A stretch of DNA of 38,033 bases from JBAVQS01 sp049694275 (GTDB taxonomy: Bacteria > Chloroflexota > Anaerolineae > UBA4142 > SHND01): assembly GCA_049694275.1 (NCBI GenBank), contig JBAVQS010000385.1, positions 1-38,033 of the forward strand. Reading direction: 5' to 3'. This document shows positions 6,751 to 15,780 of this stretch, piece by piece. The first letter of the stretch is position 1, and each line of letters begins with the position of its first letter. Made by a program: the position numbers and the translations under genes. Under the pieces are notes generated by a model. That model was not told the DNA's origin. It saw only the letters and a program-made list of their open reading frames with translations, and ran no database searches.

Positions 6751-9579
6751 TTACGGCGCGCTCGCGGGAAAGGGCTGGTCGCTGATCTGCGCCTCTTTGA
6801 ATTCTGCACCGAGAAAGAGACCGGTCGGATCGGCATACGCGGGCGTGTTGAGGTCCAGGAGGAGAGTGTTGCCTTCGGTACGGAGGCTGTCGCGCGGGAG
6901 GGTGAGATAAAAGGTGGTCCATTCGCGCTTGAGGGCGAGCTGGCCCACATCGGTCTTGCTCTTGAGGGTGAGGTTCATCCCGTCCTGCGGCGCACGGGCG
7001 GTGAGCGCGAGATAGAACGTCGCGCTGTCGCCGCTCAACGGGAGCCGCAGGCCCGCGGCCACCCCTTTGGGCTTTTTGAGCGATTCCAGGTCGGGGAGCG
7101 CGCCCATCCGGCGCGTCTGCTGGCCGGTGGTCCGTTCAAGAAACCCGCGCACGAGCCAGGGGTAATCGTCTCCCGCGAAATCGACGCGGTAGGGATACGC
7201 GACGGGCATCGGGCCGGGGACGGGGCGATACAGGGTATAGTTTAGATTGATCTGCCACGACTCGCGCGGCATGTACTGGTAGGCAAAGGCCAACTGGGGC
7301 AGGTCGAGCGCGAAATGGCCGATGGGTTCGAGTGTATAGCGGTCGAGATAGAGCTTGCCGCCGTTGGTCCCGTAGGCGAGGACGACCGGGCGACCCTGCG
7401 CGCGCCAGGTATCGATCAGGCCCGAGACCTTGTCCCCATTCGGCTGGTTGCGGACCGCGACGAGCGCGTCGACGCCGAACAGGAAATGGAGCGGCGTGGC
7501 GATGAGCGACGGCTCGTCGCGGTTATTCGCAAAAATGATGACGCTGTTGGGGTCGAGCTGTTTGGACAGCGCCTCAAGCTGGTTGAATGCGCCGCCCAGC
7601 TCGGCCGTCCCGGCGATCGATTTCGAGAGCGGGTCGAGATGGAGGGGGCCGAGGCGCGTGCTCGCCGCGATCAAAGGGAGGCGCAGCGCGACGCCGTTCG
7701 CGCGGCTGGCGTCGATCAACCCCATCGCATAAGTGTTGTACATCAGCCAGAGCGCGAGGGCGATGCCCGCGCCAATCCTGGCCGCGCGGGGGAACGCGGG
7801 CCAGCGGCGCGGCGTTTCATTCCAGAGCCAGGCGAGGCCGCGCGCGCCGAGCAGGATAAAGAGGGGGATGACCAGCGGGATGTAATGCCGCATGGTATAG
7901 ATATAGTGCGGGTTGGAGTAGAGCTCTTCGAGATAGAAAACGCTAAAGAGCGCCGACGCGCCATAGAACAGGACGTTGTGCCGGTTCAGGTCGCGCCGCA
8001 GGACGACGATTCCGCCGAGGAGCGCCAGCGCCATACCGAACGGCGAGAGGTACCAGCCGAACTTGATGAGGTTGCCGGCGCGGCTCGTCGTCGTTTCGCC
8101 GCCGATATAGGCATAGAGCGACGTCGGGCGCGGCCAGATGAAATAGCCAAACACAAAGAGGGCGACCAGGAGCGCAACGCCGCCCCAGCGCGCCCAATCG
8201 GTCGAGCGCCCCGCGCCCGCCGCGATCCGCGCCCCCCAGCGCCGGCGGATGAACTGGACAAGCACATCCCCCACCGCGAGGACCACCACCCCGGCGACCG
8301 CCGCCGCGACGAGCGGCAGAAGCGAAGAGAACTGGCTCATGAAACTCTGCGCCGTCGGCAGCACATACCCAAAGACCGAGTAGAGCGCCTTGTCGATATT
8401 CTTCATCCGCATAAAGTGCGTGTACTGAAAATAGACATAGTCCGGCGAAAAGACCCAGAGGTGCACGGCGGCCTGAGCCAGCACGACCGCCAGCGCTCCG
8501 AAAAAGGCCCAGTGCTCGCGCCGCCACAACCGCCCGTAGAGGACGACGAGCGCATAGAGGCCGATGGGCGCAAGAATCAGGACCGAGTCGGCGCGGGTGA
8601 AAAAGACATCGGCGAATGCGACCCCCGCGATCAAGGGGAGGCCGATGCCGGTTATCCCTTCCTCGCCGCGCAGCATCGCCAGCCCGCGCGAGCGGAGAAA
8701 GGCGAACAGGCCGGCGAGCAGGAGGAACTGCATCAGCATCTCGGCGACCGGATAGCGCGCGAACCAGAACTGGGGGACGTTGATCACCAGGAGGAAAAAG
8801 AAGAGGCGCGCGAGGGCGCGGTTGAACAGCGCGCGCGCGACGAAATAGGCGAGCACACTGCTCAGAATCCCCAGCAGCGGCGTGGCATAGAGACCCCAGT
8901 AAGGCCCGAGGGCGGAATCAAAGATCGCGAGCCAGACCGGATAGAGGTGCAGGAACTGCGGGAGGACCAGACCCTGCGCGCCGTCGGCGACAAAAAAGCC
9001 GGGGAGGCGCAGTTGCTTGTAGAGCATAAAGTCGTTGGTCAGGTCGAGGAGGAACTGGCGCGCAGGATCGGCCGGCATGGATTGGAGCAAGGGGTCGTGC
9101 ATCGCAATGCCGCCGGTGCGCGCGATATTCGCGCCCATGTTGACGTACACCCCCGCGTCCGAGCCGCCGAGAAAAAATTCGGCCGGCCGCGCGACGAGCA
9201 GTACGCCCAGCGCCAGAATCCCCAGAAAGATCCAGTCGGGCTTGAAATTCGCCCGCGACCACCAGGCGAACGGGCGGCGCCGGCCGATGAGCCCGAGCGC
9301 CAGCGAATAGACCAGGACGAGCGCGCACAAGAGGCCGAGCGTAAAAATGCCGAGCTCCGCCAGCACCAGCCCCAGCCAGAGCAGGATCAGGACGCTGAGC
9401 ACGACCGGCAGCAGAATTTTTTCGCCGGCGGAAAAGGCGGCCGAGTTAGACCCTAAAGGTTTCTGAAAACCCTTAGGGTCTATTGGGCCAGGCCACAGGA
9501 CACGTGCGGTGAGATAGCCGGGCACGACGAGCAAAAAGAAGAGCGCGAGCGCCCGCAACAGGGTGAAAAGAATGTCCAT
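6751..9579 (-). CDS. Large integral-membrane glycosyltransferase-like protein (GT39/ArnT-like, GT-C fold)
   Basis: 942 residues with about a dozen hydrophobic segments in the first 650 and a hydrophilic, mostly soluble C-terminal third. The GT-C fold is suggested by the first large loop, GGSDAGVYVNMGANIARTG with Asp141, which resembles the DxE/DE-G-Y loop used by lipid-phosphate-sugar transferases of the PMT/ArnT group. Such enzymes move a sugar from a polyprenyl-phosphate donor to an acceptor outside the membrane. Donor and acceptor are unknown. It is the last gene of the operon, starting 3 bases after the stop of the GT4 gene. Residues 33-44 (DPKGFQKPLGS region) are encoded by a dispersed palindromic repeat, so this stretch between the first two membrane helices looks inserted. 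Confidence 0.7.
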   Translation of the reverse strand: MDILFTLLRALALFFLLVVPGYLTARVLWPGPIDPKGFQKPLGSNSAAFSAGEKILLPVVLSVLILLWLGLVLAELGIFTLGLLCALVLVYSLALGLIGRRRPFAWWSRANFKPDWIFLGILALGVLLVARPAEFFLGGSDAGVYVNMGANIARTGGIAMHDPLLQSMPADPARQFLLDLTNDFMLYKQLRLPGFFVADGAQGLVLPQFLHLYPVWLAIFDSALGPYWGLYATPLLGILSSVLAYFVARALFNRALARLFFFLLVINVPQFWFARYPVAEMLMQFLLLAGLFAFLRSRGLAMLRGEEGITGIGLPLIAGVAFADVFFTRADSVLILAPIGLYALVVLYGRLWRREHWAFFGALAVVLAQAAVHLWVFSPDYVYFQYTHFMRMKNIDKALYSVFGYVLPTAQSFMSQFSSLLPLVAAAVAGVVVLAVGDVLVQFIRRRWGARIAAGAGRSTDWARWGGVALLVALFVFGYFIWPRPTSLYAYIGGETTTSRAGNLIKFGWYLSPFGMALALLGGIVVLRRDLNRHNVLFYGASALFSVFYLEELYSNPHYIYTMRHYIPLVIPLFILLGARGLAWLWNETPRRWPAFPRAARIGAGIALALWLMYNTYAMGLIDASRANGVALRLPLIAASTRLGPLHLDPLSKSIAGTAELGGAFNQLEALSKQLDPNSVIIFANNRDEPSLIATPLHFLFGVDALVAVRNQPNGDKVSGLIDTWRAQGRPVVLAYGTNGGKLYLDRYTLEPIGHFALDLPQLAFAYQYMPRESWQINLNYTLYRPVPGPMPVAYPYRVDFAGDDYPWLVRGFLERTTGQQTRRMGALPDLESLKKPKGVAAGLRLPLSGDSATFYLALTARAPQDGMNLTLKSKTDVGQLALKREWTTFYLTLPRDSLRTEGNTLLLDLNTPAYADPTGLFLGAEFKEAQISDQPFPASAP
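9448..9481. repeat. 34-bp palindromic element, copy 2, inside a coding sequence
   Basis: AGACCCTAAAGGTTTCT then GAAAACCCTTAGGGTCT: same length, same 7-base ends and 27/34 identity to the copy at 3554-3587, with 14 of 17 positions able to pair. On the minus strand it stays in frame and encodes about 12 residues (IDPKGFQKPLGS) of the membrane glycosyltransferase, between its first two hydrophobic segments. In-frame palindromic insertions of this style are known from Rickettsia (RPE elements). Confidence 0.8.
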
Positions 9580-9582
9580 GCG

Positions 9583-10818
9583 TCAGGTATTGAGCGGGAG
9601 ATTGGCGCTGAGGGGGGTTTGCGGCATCGCCAGCGCCGGTTTGCCAATCACCTGCGCATAAAGGGCGAGGGTCTGCGAAATGGTCTGCGGCCAATCAAAG
9701 GCCTGGCGCACAATTTCATATGAGGCCTGGCCCATCTCGCGCAGGTGGACCGCATCGCGCAGCGCGAGCAGAATCTTGTCGCCCAGCTCGACCGGGTTGC
9801 CGGGCGCGACCAGGTACCCGTTCCGCCCGCGCAGCACCTTGTCCGGATTGCCGCCCACCGCCGTGGCGACGACCGGGCGACGATGCGCCATCGCCTCCAG
9901 CGTGACCAGCACCGAGCCCTCAAACAGGGTCGGATGCACAAAGAGGGTCGCCATCTCGTACAGGTTGTGCAGAGTCAGGTCGTCGAGCGCGCCGAGGAAA
10001 CGGACATGGTCGCCCAGTTTCAGCACCCGGGCGCGCTTCTCGAGACGGGCGCGCTGAGAGCCGGCGCCGACCAGCAGCCACAACCACCGGCTGGGGAGCG
10101 AGGGACGAATCCGGCCCAGCGCCTCCAGCAGGACGTCAAACCCCTTGTTCGATTCTAACCGCCCTACACTCAAGAGCAGCGGCGTCCGGTTCTGCAACTG
10201 GAAACGCAGGGCGAGATCGCGCTGCAGGGCGAGGTCCACCCACTGGAGCGCCGCGTCCACGTCGATTCCGTTGGGAATCAGGACAACCCGGTCGGGCGAG
10301 GCGTGCAGGAACCGCGGAATATCGGCGACGGCGGCAGAGTCGGCGGCGATCAACGCGCTGGCGCTCTCGGCCGCTTGCTGCGCCATGAGATGGAACGGTA
10401 TATAGGCGATGCGCTTGGCGAGCGAGGTCTTGAACTCTTCCATCCCCTGCGGCGCGATGATGAGCGGCGCGTGGGCGCGCCCCTGGGCCAGCAGGCGGGC
10501 GTAGCCCCAGCCCGATAACCCTTGCGCATGGACCACGTCAAAAGGCCGGCTCGCGACCAGCTCGCCGGCGGCGCGGGACCAGTAGGGATAGTTGGTCACG
10601 CGGTCGGCGATGCCGCGCAAGGGGAGGCGCGAGGCGGTCACGACCTGCAGGTCAATCCCCGGCTCGGTCCATTCCGCCTGGCGGTGGGGCGGCATGGTGA
10701 CCAGCGTTACCTCGGCGCCGGCGCGGTGCAAAAAACGCGCGAGCTCGAGCACATGACGTTCCATCCCGCCATAGCCATGCAGGCCAAAAACCGCGCGTGA
10801 AATGAGTGCAACTCGCAT
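9583..10818 (-). CDS. GT4-family glycosyltransferase
   Basis: 411 residues. The N-terminal Rossmann half begins MRVALISRAVFGLHGYGGME, with the Gly-rich donor/acceptor loop GYGGMERH; the C-terminal half has GRLESNKGFDVLLEALGRI and the E-x7-E nucleotide-sugar site in HPTLFEGSVLVTLEAMAHRR followed by PVVATAVGG. This is the GT-B fold of retaining GT4 enzymes, which transfer sugars from NDP donors on the cytoplasmic membrane face. Specificity cannot be read. No signal peptide. It follows the other GT4 gene after a 94-base gap that holds a nested hairpin repeat, and precedes the membrane glycosyltransferase by 3 bases. Confidence 0.9.
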   Translation of the reverse strand: MRVALISRAVFGLHGYGGMERHVLELARFLHRAGAEVTLVTMPPHRQAEWTEPGIDLQVVTASRLPLRGIADRVTNYPYWSRAAGELVASRPFDVVHAQGLSGWGYARLLAQGRAHAPLIIAPQGMEEFKTSLAKRIAYIPFHLMAQQAAESASALIAADSAAVADIPRFLHASPDRVVLIPNGIDVDAALQWVDLALQRDLALRFQLQNRTPLLLSVGRLESNKGFDVLLEALGRIRPSLPSRWLWLLVGAGSQRARLEKRARVLKLGDHVRFLGALDDLTLHNLYEMATLFVHPTLFEGSVLVTLEAMAHRRPVVATAVGGNPDKVLRGRNGYLVAPGNPVELGDKILLALRDAVHLREMGQASYEIVRQAFDWPQTISQTLALYAQVIGKPALAMPQTPLSANLPLNT

Positions 10819-10827
10819 AAAACATTC

Positions 10828-10904
10828 GTAGGGGCAACCCTGGTGGTTGCCCGAGGGCGGGCATCCACCAGGGACTCCCTTCGGTCACAAGGCACCGCCC
10901 CTAC
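10828..10904. repeat. Nested inverted-repeat element (77 bp) between two GT4 genes
   Basis: Outer arms GTAGGGGC (10828-10835) and GCCCCTAC (10897-10904); inner arms around CCCTGGTGGTTGCCC (10838-10852) and GGGCATCCACCAGGG. It fills nearly all of the gap between the two GT4 genes. Elements with GTAGGGGC ends are, from memory, frequent in intergenic DNA of Chloroflexota. There is no T-run, so a role as attenuator or mRNA stabiliser is more likely than termination. Confidence 0.75.
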
Positions 10905-10912
10905 ATGACACG

Positions 10913-12121
10913 TTAAAGAATCTGTCGGTAGACCGCCTCGACCTGCCCGGCGACCACCCCTTCGGAAAAACGTTCCTCCGCCGCCCGGCGCGCGCCCAGG
11001 CTCAGCCGGGCGCACAATTCGTCATCCCCGGCCACGCGGTCCACCCCGGCGGCCAATCCGGCGATATCCCCGGCCAGCAGGCCGTTCACCTCATGCTCAA
11101 TAATATCACGCGTTCCGCCGGTATCCAAAGCGACGGTCGGGGTTCCGAGCGCCTGCGCTTCAAGCAGGACACGGGAAAGGGGCTCGGCCCAACGCGACGG
11201 GAACACGAGCGCACGGGCATTCGCCAGCAAACCCAGCGCCTCCTGATTCGACCGCCAGCCGCACACCTCGATATTCGGAATCCCCTTGAGCCAGCCGCTC
11301 AACTCGCCCTCTCCGATCACGAGGAGCGGGGTCTTGACGCCGGAGCGCGCCATGATCTCGGGCAGCCAGTCGGCGCCCTTGGCCGCATTCAGCTTGCCAA
11401 TAAAGACCAGGAACGGCGCGCGACGGGAGACGTTCGCGCTCGCGGCCAACTGTTCCAGCTCGGCGATCTCGACGAGATTCGGGACGACGTGGAGCCGGGC
11501 CGGTTCGACGACACCGGCAAGTCGCTCGGCGACGAAATGGCTCACCGCGATCACTGCCCGCGAGCTCTGGAGGGCGCGCTGCCGCCGCGCGATCTCGGCC
11601 GCCATCAAAGGCAGGGCCGGATAGGCATACTGGGCCAGTGAGCCATACCGCTGCCGCAAACAGTCGATCCGTTCCTCGCCGCGACACCCGGCGCAGGTTT
11701 CATTATTCCGCCATAACGTCCCATAAAGGCAGATGGGCCAGTAGTCGCGCACGGTGCTCACGACCGGAATATTCGCCGCCCGCCCGGCCTTGATGGCGGG
11801 CGGAATCGTCAGCAGGTGCTGCGCGTGAATCAGATCGGCGCCGCGGGCGCGCCCGGCGAGGAACGCCGCAAACTGCCGATCGAGGATAAAGCCCCGCTGC
11901 CACGCGCGCCAGCCGGGGATGTTGAGCGCGGCAAAGCCAAACTCGGTGACCGCGACGTTTTCATAAATGCGCGTACGAACGCCCGGCGTCCCCTGTTTCG
12001 GCTGGACGACCTCGACCGTATGACCGCGCGCCTGCAGGACCCGGGCGAGATAAAAAGTGCTCCACCCGCTCCCCCCGCACTTGGGCGGGAATGCGTCCGT
12101 CGCAATGATGAGGCGCATCAT
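10913..12121 (-). CDS. GT4-family glycosyltransferase
   Basis: 402 residues. The start MMRLIIATDAFPPKCGGSGW is the usual N-terminal Rossmann strand and acceptor loop; ADLIHAQH, a four-cysteine insertion (CLYG, CAGCRGEERIDC, residues about 150-175) and HVVPNLVEI follow. The donor site is FPSRWAEPLSRVLLEAQALG with TPTVALDTGGTRDIIE. The cysteine-containing insert is common in GT4 proteins of exopolysaccharide clusters and may bind zinc. The gene overlaps the upstream membrane-protein gene by four bases (ATGA), so they are probably translated together. The acceptor is unknown. Confidence 0.9.
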   Translation of the reverse strand: MMRLIIATDAFPPKCGGSGWSTFYLARVLQARGHTVEVVQPKQGTPGVRTRIYENVAVTEFGFAALNIPGWRAWQRGFILDRQFAAFLAGRARGADLIHAQHLLTIPPAIKAGRAANIPVVSTVRDYWPICLYGTLWRNNETCAGCRGEERIDCLRQRYGSLAQYAYPALPLMAAEIARRQRALQSSRAVIAVSHFVAERLAGVVEPARLHVVPNLVEIAELEQLAASANVSRRAPFLVFIGKLNAAKGADWLPEIMARSGVKTPLLVIGEGELSGWLKGIPNIEVCGWRSNQEALGLLANARALVFPSRWAEPLSRVLLEAQALGTPTVALDTGGTRDIIEHEVNGLLAGDIAGLAAGVDRVAGDDELCARLSLGARRAAEERFSEGVVAGQVEAVYRQIL

Positions 12122-13104
12122 TCGACGATCTGACTATTTTGCGGCGGAACGAGATTGCGCGCCCGGAACCAGAGCACGCCGCCGGGCAGGCTCGTCAGCA
12201 CCAGGATGACGTGAAAGAGGAGCGACATCGAGAGCGCCTGCTCCTGTGGGACGCCGATCAGGCTGAAAAAGGTGACGACCGTCAGCTCTTTGGGCCCCAA
12301 CCCGTTGATCGAAACGGGGATCAACAGCACGAACGCAATGAGCGGGTTGAACAGCAGGAAATAGACGAACGACACATTCGTAATGCCCACGGCAACCCCG
12401 ACCGTATACCACACGAACGCGGTGACGACGACGATGACCCCCGACAGGGTCACGTTCACGGCCAGCGCGCGATAGCGAAAGCGGTACACCTGGAGCGCAT
12501 CATAGATTTTCCGCGCGAGCGGCTTGACGCGGGCCAGCGGCTGGCGGTCAAAGAGAAAGGCGAGGCGGCGCGAGACCCGGCGGGAAAAGAGCAGCACGAG
12601 GCCGCCGACGAACACGCCCGCGGCCACGACGGTGACCACCGCCAGGTTCTCGATCTGATTGGCGCGCGCCAGCATGAACCCGGCGAGCAGCGCCATGACG
12701 ACCGCCGCGCCGAGGTTGGCGACGAGCCCCATGAGCCGGTCGACGAGCACCGAGATGGCCGCCGCTTCGGCGCGCCCGCGCGTCGCCCGCGCAAGATCAT
12801 AGGCGCGCACGACGTCGCCGCCCACGTTCGAGGGCATGACATTGCCGAGAAAGAGGCCGACCAGCGAAAAAGAGAGGAGCGCGCCGAGAGACGCGTCGAT
12901 CTCCTGCGCCTTGACAAGGACCTGCCATTTGACCGCCCCGACGAGCAGGGCGACGGCATAGAGCGCCACCGCCAGCACAAAAGGCAGCAGGCGGACCTGC
13001 GCCAGGACGCCGCCGAGCTTATCCAGCCCGATGCTCATGACGAGAAACCCAATGAGTACGACGGTGACGACGATCTTGAGACCGGTAAACAGCTTTTGTT
13101 TCAT
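12118..13104 (-). CDS. Flippase-like integral membrane protein (LPG synthase TM / UPF0104 family)
   Basis: 328 residues with about eight hydrophobic segments and almost no soluble domain. The family pattern is clear: GNVMPSNVGGDVVRAYDLAR followed by AAAISVLVDRLMGLVANL, and near the end PVSINGLGPKELTVVTFFSL. Members of PF03706 include the membrane half of MprF, which flips lysyl-phosphatidylglycerol, and AglD-like proteins. The MprF synthase domain is absent here, so a role in moving or handling a lipid-linked glycan in this glycosyltransferase operon is the more likely reading. The start lies 9 bases after the GT2 stop codon. Confidence 0.85.
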   Translation of the reverse strand: MKQKLFTGLKIVVTVVLIGFLVMSIGLDKLGGVLAQVRLLPFVLAVALYAVALLVGAVKWQVLVKAQEIDASLGALLSFSLVGLFLGNVMPSNVGGDVVRAYDLARATRGRAEAAAISVLVDRLMGLVANLGAAVVMALLAGFMLARANQIENLAVVTVVAAGVFVGGLVLLFSRRVSRRLAFLFDRQPLARVKPLARKIYDALQVYRFRYRALAVNVTLSGVIVVVTAFVWYTVGVAVGITNVSFVYFLLFNPLIAFVLLIPVSINGLGPKELTVVTFFSLIGVPQEQALSMSLLFHVILVLTSLPGGVLWFRARNLVPPQNSQIVE

Positions 13105-13113
13105 GCTTGCAGT

Positions 13114-14043
13114 TTATTTCGCCTGAGGCTTGGGCGCGGGAACCGCCGGGGGCTCCTGCCGCTCGACGCGTTTGGTCGTCCACGCAATATCCCAGACTTC
13201 ATGTTTGCGCCCCTTGACGTAATAGTCATACGTGCCGAGCACGCGGGCGATGCCTTCGACCAGCCCGAGCCAGATCAGGGTGAAAATGAGCCGCATCGCC
13301 TTGTACATTTCGTCGAGCGCAATGCGCATCACGCGCCCATTGTCCAGGCTTGACACGCGATAGCTATACTTGCGGCGGAGGTGCAGGTGCCCTGCATAGT
13401 TGCGCCGGCGCTGCATGATAAACTCGCGCAGGGTCGTCGGCCCCATGTTATAGACCACCGCGTCCGGCGCATAGTGGACTTCGAGCCCGCGCTTGATGAC
13501 GAGCGCCTCGACGAACGCCTCGTCCATCGCCACATCGGGCGGCAGGTGCGTCACCACCTTGCGAAAGGCGATGAGCTCGCCCAGCCGCGGGATTTCGAGG
13601 CAGAGCTGGTGCTCCAACTGCAAGCGCAGGTGCGACATATAGCCGACGACGTGCTCGGGCACATTCACGGGGATTTTTTGCGCGCCGGTCATGCCGACAT
13701 GGGGGTCGGCGAATAGCTTGACGAGGTTTTCGATGGTCGTGGGGCCGGGCACGGTATCGCCGCTTTCAAGCACGCAGACATCTTCATGCGCGTGCTGTAA
13801 AAAGAGATTGATGGCGGCGGTCTTGCCCTGACGCGTCGGCTGCTCGATCAAAAAGATGCGCGGGTCGCGCGGCTCGTACTCGTGGATGATCTCGACGGTG
13901 CGGTCCGTACAGCCGCTAGCGACGACGACGATTTCGGCGATCTCGACCTGTTCCAGCTCTTGTTTCAACAGGGCGTCGAGCAGTTGCCCGATGTTTGCCT
14001 CTTCGTTGTGCGCAGTAACGCCGACACTACAGCGAATGGTCAT
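13114..14043 (-). CDS. GT2-family glycosyltransferase
   Basis: 309 residues. The GT-A start MTIRCSVGVTAHNEEANIGQ is followed by EIVVVASGCTDRTVEIIHEY, the nucleotide-binding core of family 2, and by GKTAAINLFLQHA. The usual metal-binding DxD position reads VLESGDTV, that is Glu-Ser-Gly-Asp, a variation seen in some family members. A hydrophobic segment near residue 255-275 could tether it to the membrane. It is the second gene of the operon, 44 bases after the stop of the membrane glycosyltransferase, and 9 bases before the flippase-like gene. Confidence 0.87.
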   Translation of the reverse strand: MTIRCSVGVTAHNEEANIGQLLDALLKQELEQVEIAEIVVVASGCTDRTVEIIHEYEPRDPRIFLIEQPTRQGKTAAINLFLQHAHEDVCVLESGDTVPGPTTIENLVKLFADPHVGMTGAQKIPVNVPEHVVGYMSHLRLQLEHQLCLEIPRLGELIAFRKVVTHLPPDVAMDEAFVEALVIKRGLEVHYAPDAVVYNMGPTTLREFIMQRRRNYAGHLHLRRKYSYRVSSLDNGRVMRIALDEMYKAMRLIFTLIWLGLVEGIARVLGTYDYYVKGRKHEVWDIAWTTKRVERQEPPAVPAPKPQAK

Positions 14044-14087
14044 GAGATTACTCCGTGAATTGCAGATTGCAGGTTACAAATTTTATT

Positions 14088-15716
14088 TTACAAACCGATA
14101 GATTTTAGCAACAATTCCAGCGCGGCTGTCGATTCTTTGGTCAGCGCGAAAGTCAGGAAATACAGCGGAAGATAAACCAGTGCAACGAGAAATGCAAATC
14201 TGGGAATCGGGGACGCGGGGGCCGTCCAGCGCGCCATCACAAAGGCAAAACCCCAGGCAAAGGCCGCCAGCAAAAGCAGAATGGCGGCCGCCGTGAACAC
14301 GCTCGCTTCTGTCCCCGGCGCGACGAGCGGGGCGCGAATGGGACTCGCCATGCTGTTGACGAACGGCTGGACGAGCGACGCGGCCACGGCCAGGAAAAAT
14401 AATAAGACCGAGATAAAAACCAGCAGGCCCGCGTGCGGGTCCGCGCCTGTTTCGGCCGGCGCGCCCGTCGGAAGCGTGCGCCACACCGAAACGGCGACGC
14501 CCAACCAGAACAGGCTGTTGAGCGCCCCGAGCGCCGCATAGACCGGCCAGTGCGCGGGGTTGGCCCAGGATGCAAAATAGGGCGAAAGCGCGATCCAGGC
14601 CATCGCGGCGACGATCACCGCGAGCAGGCCCGTACGCCGCGCCGGGATGAGCTCGACCAGCGCAAAGGGAAGCAGCATGACGTAATAATAGCCCATCACC
14701 TTTTGCGAGAAAAGGAAAAAGGCGATGGCGATGAATAAGGCCGCCCGGGACAGGCTCGCGCCGCGCCGCGCCGCGAAAAAGGAGAGACCCAGCGCGGCGA
14801 CCGCCACCAGCAGCGTCGAATGTTCGAGCAACCAGAAATCGCCCCCCACCAGCCCATCGAGCGCCACCAGCCAGGACTGGGTTTGCAGCGGCACTGCGGC
14901 GACATACTGGAGGTTCATGTAGATATAGTCCCCCGAGTAAAGCAGAAAGGGGAGCGAGACCAGAACAATCGGAATCGTAAAGACCAGGCCAGATAAGACC
15001 GCCGCCGCGAGTCGCCCGGTCCACCGGTTTTCCGCTTGCCGGAGCAGCAATCCCATCCAATAGGGCAAGATAAAGACAATCGCAATCTGCTTGAATAAAA
15101 AGGCCACGGCGAACGCCAGCGACGGCCACAGGACGCCGCGCCGCGAGCCGGCCAGCAGATAGCCGAACAGGATGAAAAACAGCCATTCCGATTCAAAGTG
15201 CCCCTGGACCGCCGTGTCATAGAACGTGACCGGATTCCACAGCCAGGCGACAAGCCCGAGCCGCGCGAGCGGCCGCGCCTGCGTTTTGCGCGCGATCAGC
15301 GTATAGACGAGCGCGCCGACGCCGATATCGGCGAGGAGCGGCGGCACGCGCACGAGGAGCCAGTCCGGGACGAACCGGGCGAGCAAGAGCAGCGGCGCGA
15401 TGACCGCGGCATGCAGCGGCGGATAAGCATAGGGCCACTGCTGCTGGACGCGCGTCTGCGCATAGAGCGCCGGCCAATCGGCGCCGAGAAAATTGCGCGC
15501 GGCCGCGGCAAAGGTCACCACATCCCACGTCTGGCTAAAATAACGGTTCAGGCAAACGACCGCGCCGGCGACGGCGAGCGCGTAGAGCACGCTCATCGCC
15601 ACCATCCAGTACCAGTCGCGGGCGAGCCAGGATTCGCAGAGTCCCCGTACACCGGAGGAGAATAGTGAGGCGCGCGACGTCAGAGGACGATCACCAGACG
15701 CGCGTGAGGCGAACAT
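14088..15716 (-). CDS. Polytopic membrane glycosyltransferase (GT87/mannosyltransferase-like)
   Basis: 542 residues with about 12 hydrophobic segments. The first outer loop has NRYFSQTWDVVTFAAAARNF and then WPYAYPPLHAAVIAPLLLLA, and further on WNPVTFYDTAVQGHFESEWL; the YPP and the NP...GH.ES stretches resemble the loops of GT-C mannosyltransferases using polyprenyl-phosphate sugars. I chose ATG 15716 rather than a TTG three codons upstream because a TATAAT box ends eight bases before that ATG and the TTG lies on it. This is the promoter-proximal gene of the six-gene glycan operon. Sugar and acceptor are unknown. Confidence 0.72.
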   Translation of the reverse strand: MFASRASGDRPLTSRASLFSSGVRGLCESWLARDWYWMVAMSVLYALAVAGAVVCLNRYFSQTWDVVTFAAAARNFLGADWPALYAQTRVQQQWPYAYPPLHAAVIAPLLLLARFVPDWLLVRVPPLLADIGVGALVYTLIARKTQARPLARLGLVAWLWNPVTFYDTAVQGHFESEWLFFILFGYLLAGSRRGVLWPSLAFAVAFLFKQIAIVFILPYWMGLLLRQAENRWTGRLAAAVLSGLVFTIPIVLVSLPFLLYSGDYIYMNLQYVAAVPLQTQSWLVALDGLVGGDFWLLEHSTLLVAVAALGLSFFAARRGASLSRAALFIAIAFFLFSQKVMGYYYVMLLPFALVELIPARRTGLLAVIVAAMAWIALSPYFASWANPAHWPVYAALGALNSLFWLGVAVSVWRTLPTGAPAETGADPHAGLLVFISVLLFFLAVAASLVQPFVNSMASPIRAPLVAPGTEASVFTAAAILLLLAAFAWGFAFVMARWTAPASPIPRFAFLVALVYLPLYFLTFALTKESTAALELLLKSIGL

Positions 15717-15724
15717 GAACAGCA

Positions 15725-15753
15725 ATTATAGCAGATTTTCCGGGAAACCGAAA
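15725..15753 (-). promoter_or_regulatory. Promoter of the glycan operon, apparently leaderless
   Basis: Minus strand: TTTCGG (15753-15748), 17-base spacer, TATAAT (15730-15725), then eight bases and the ATG at 15716. There is no room for a ribosome binding site after the expected transcription start. Confidence 0.5.
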
Positions 15754-15780
15754 AAAGCGCGATCAAAATGGACCGGATGC

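Noticed and set aside
7315..9456. A 713-codon plus-strand frame opposite the membrane glycosyltransferase
   Set aside because: Composition is almost all Arg, Glu, Asp, Gln and Ala, as expected for the complement of GC-rich membrane-protein codons; no motif.
12139..13353. A 404-codon plus-strand frame opposite the flippase-like and GT2 genes
   Set aside because: Spans two convincing minus-strand genes and their junction and is dominated by charged residues.
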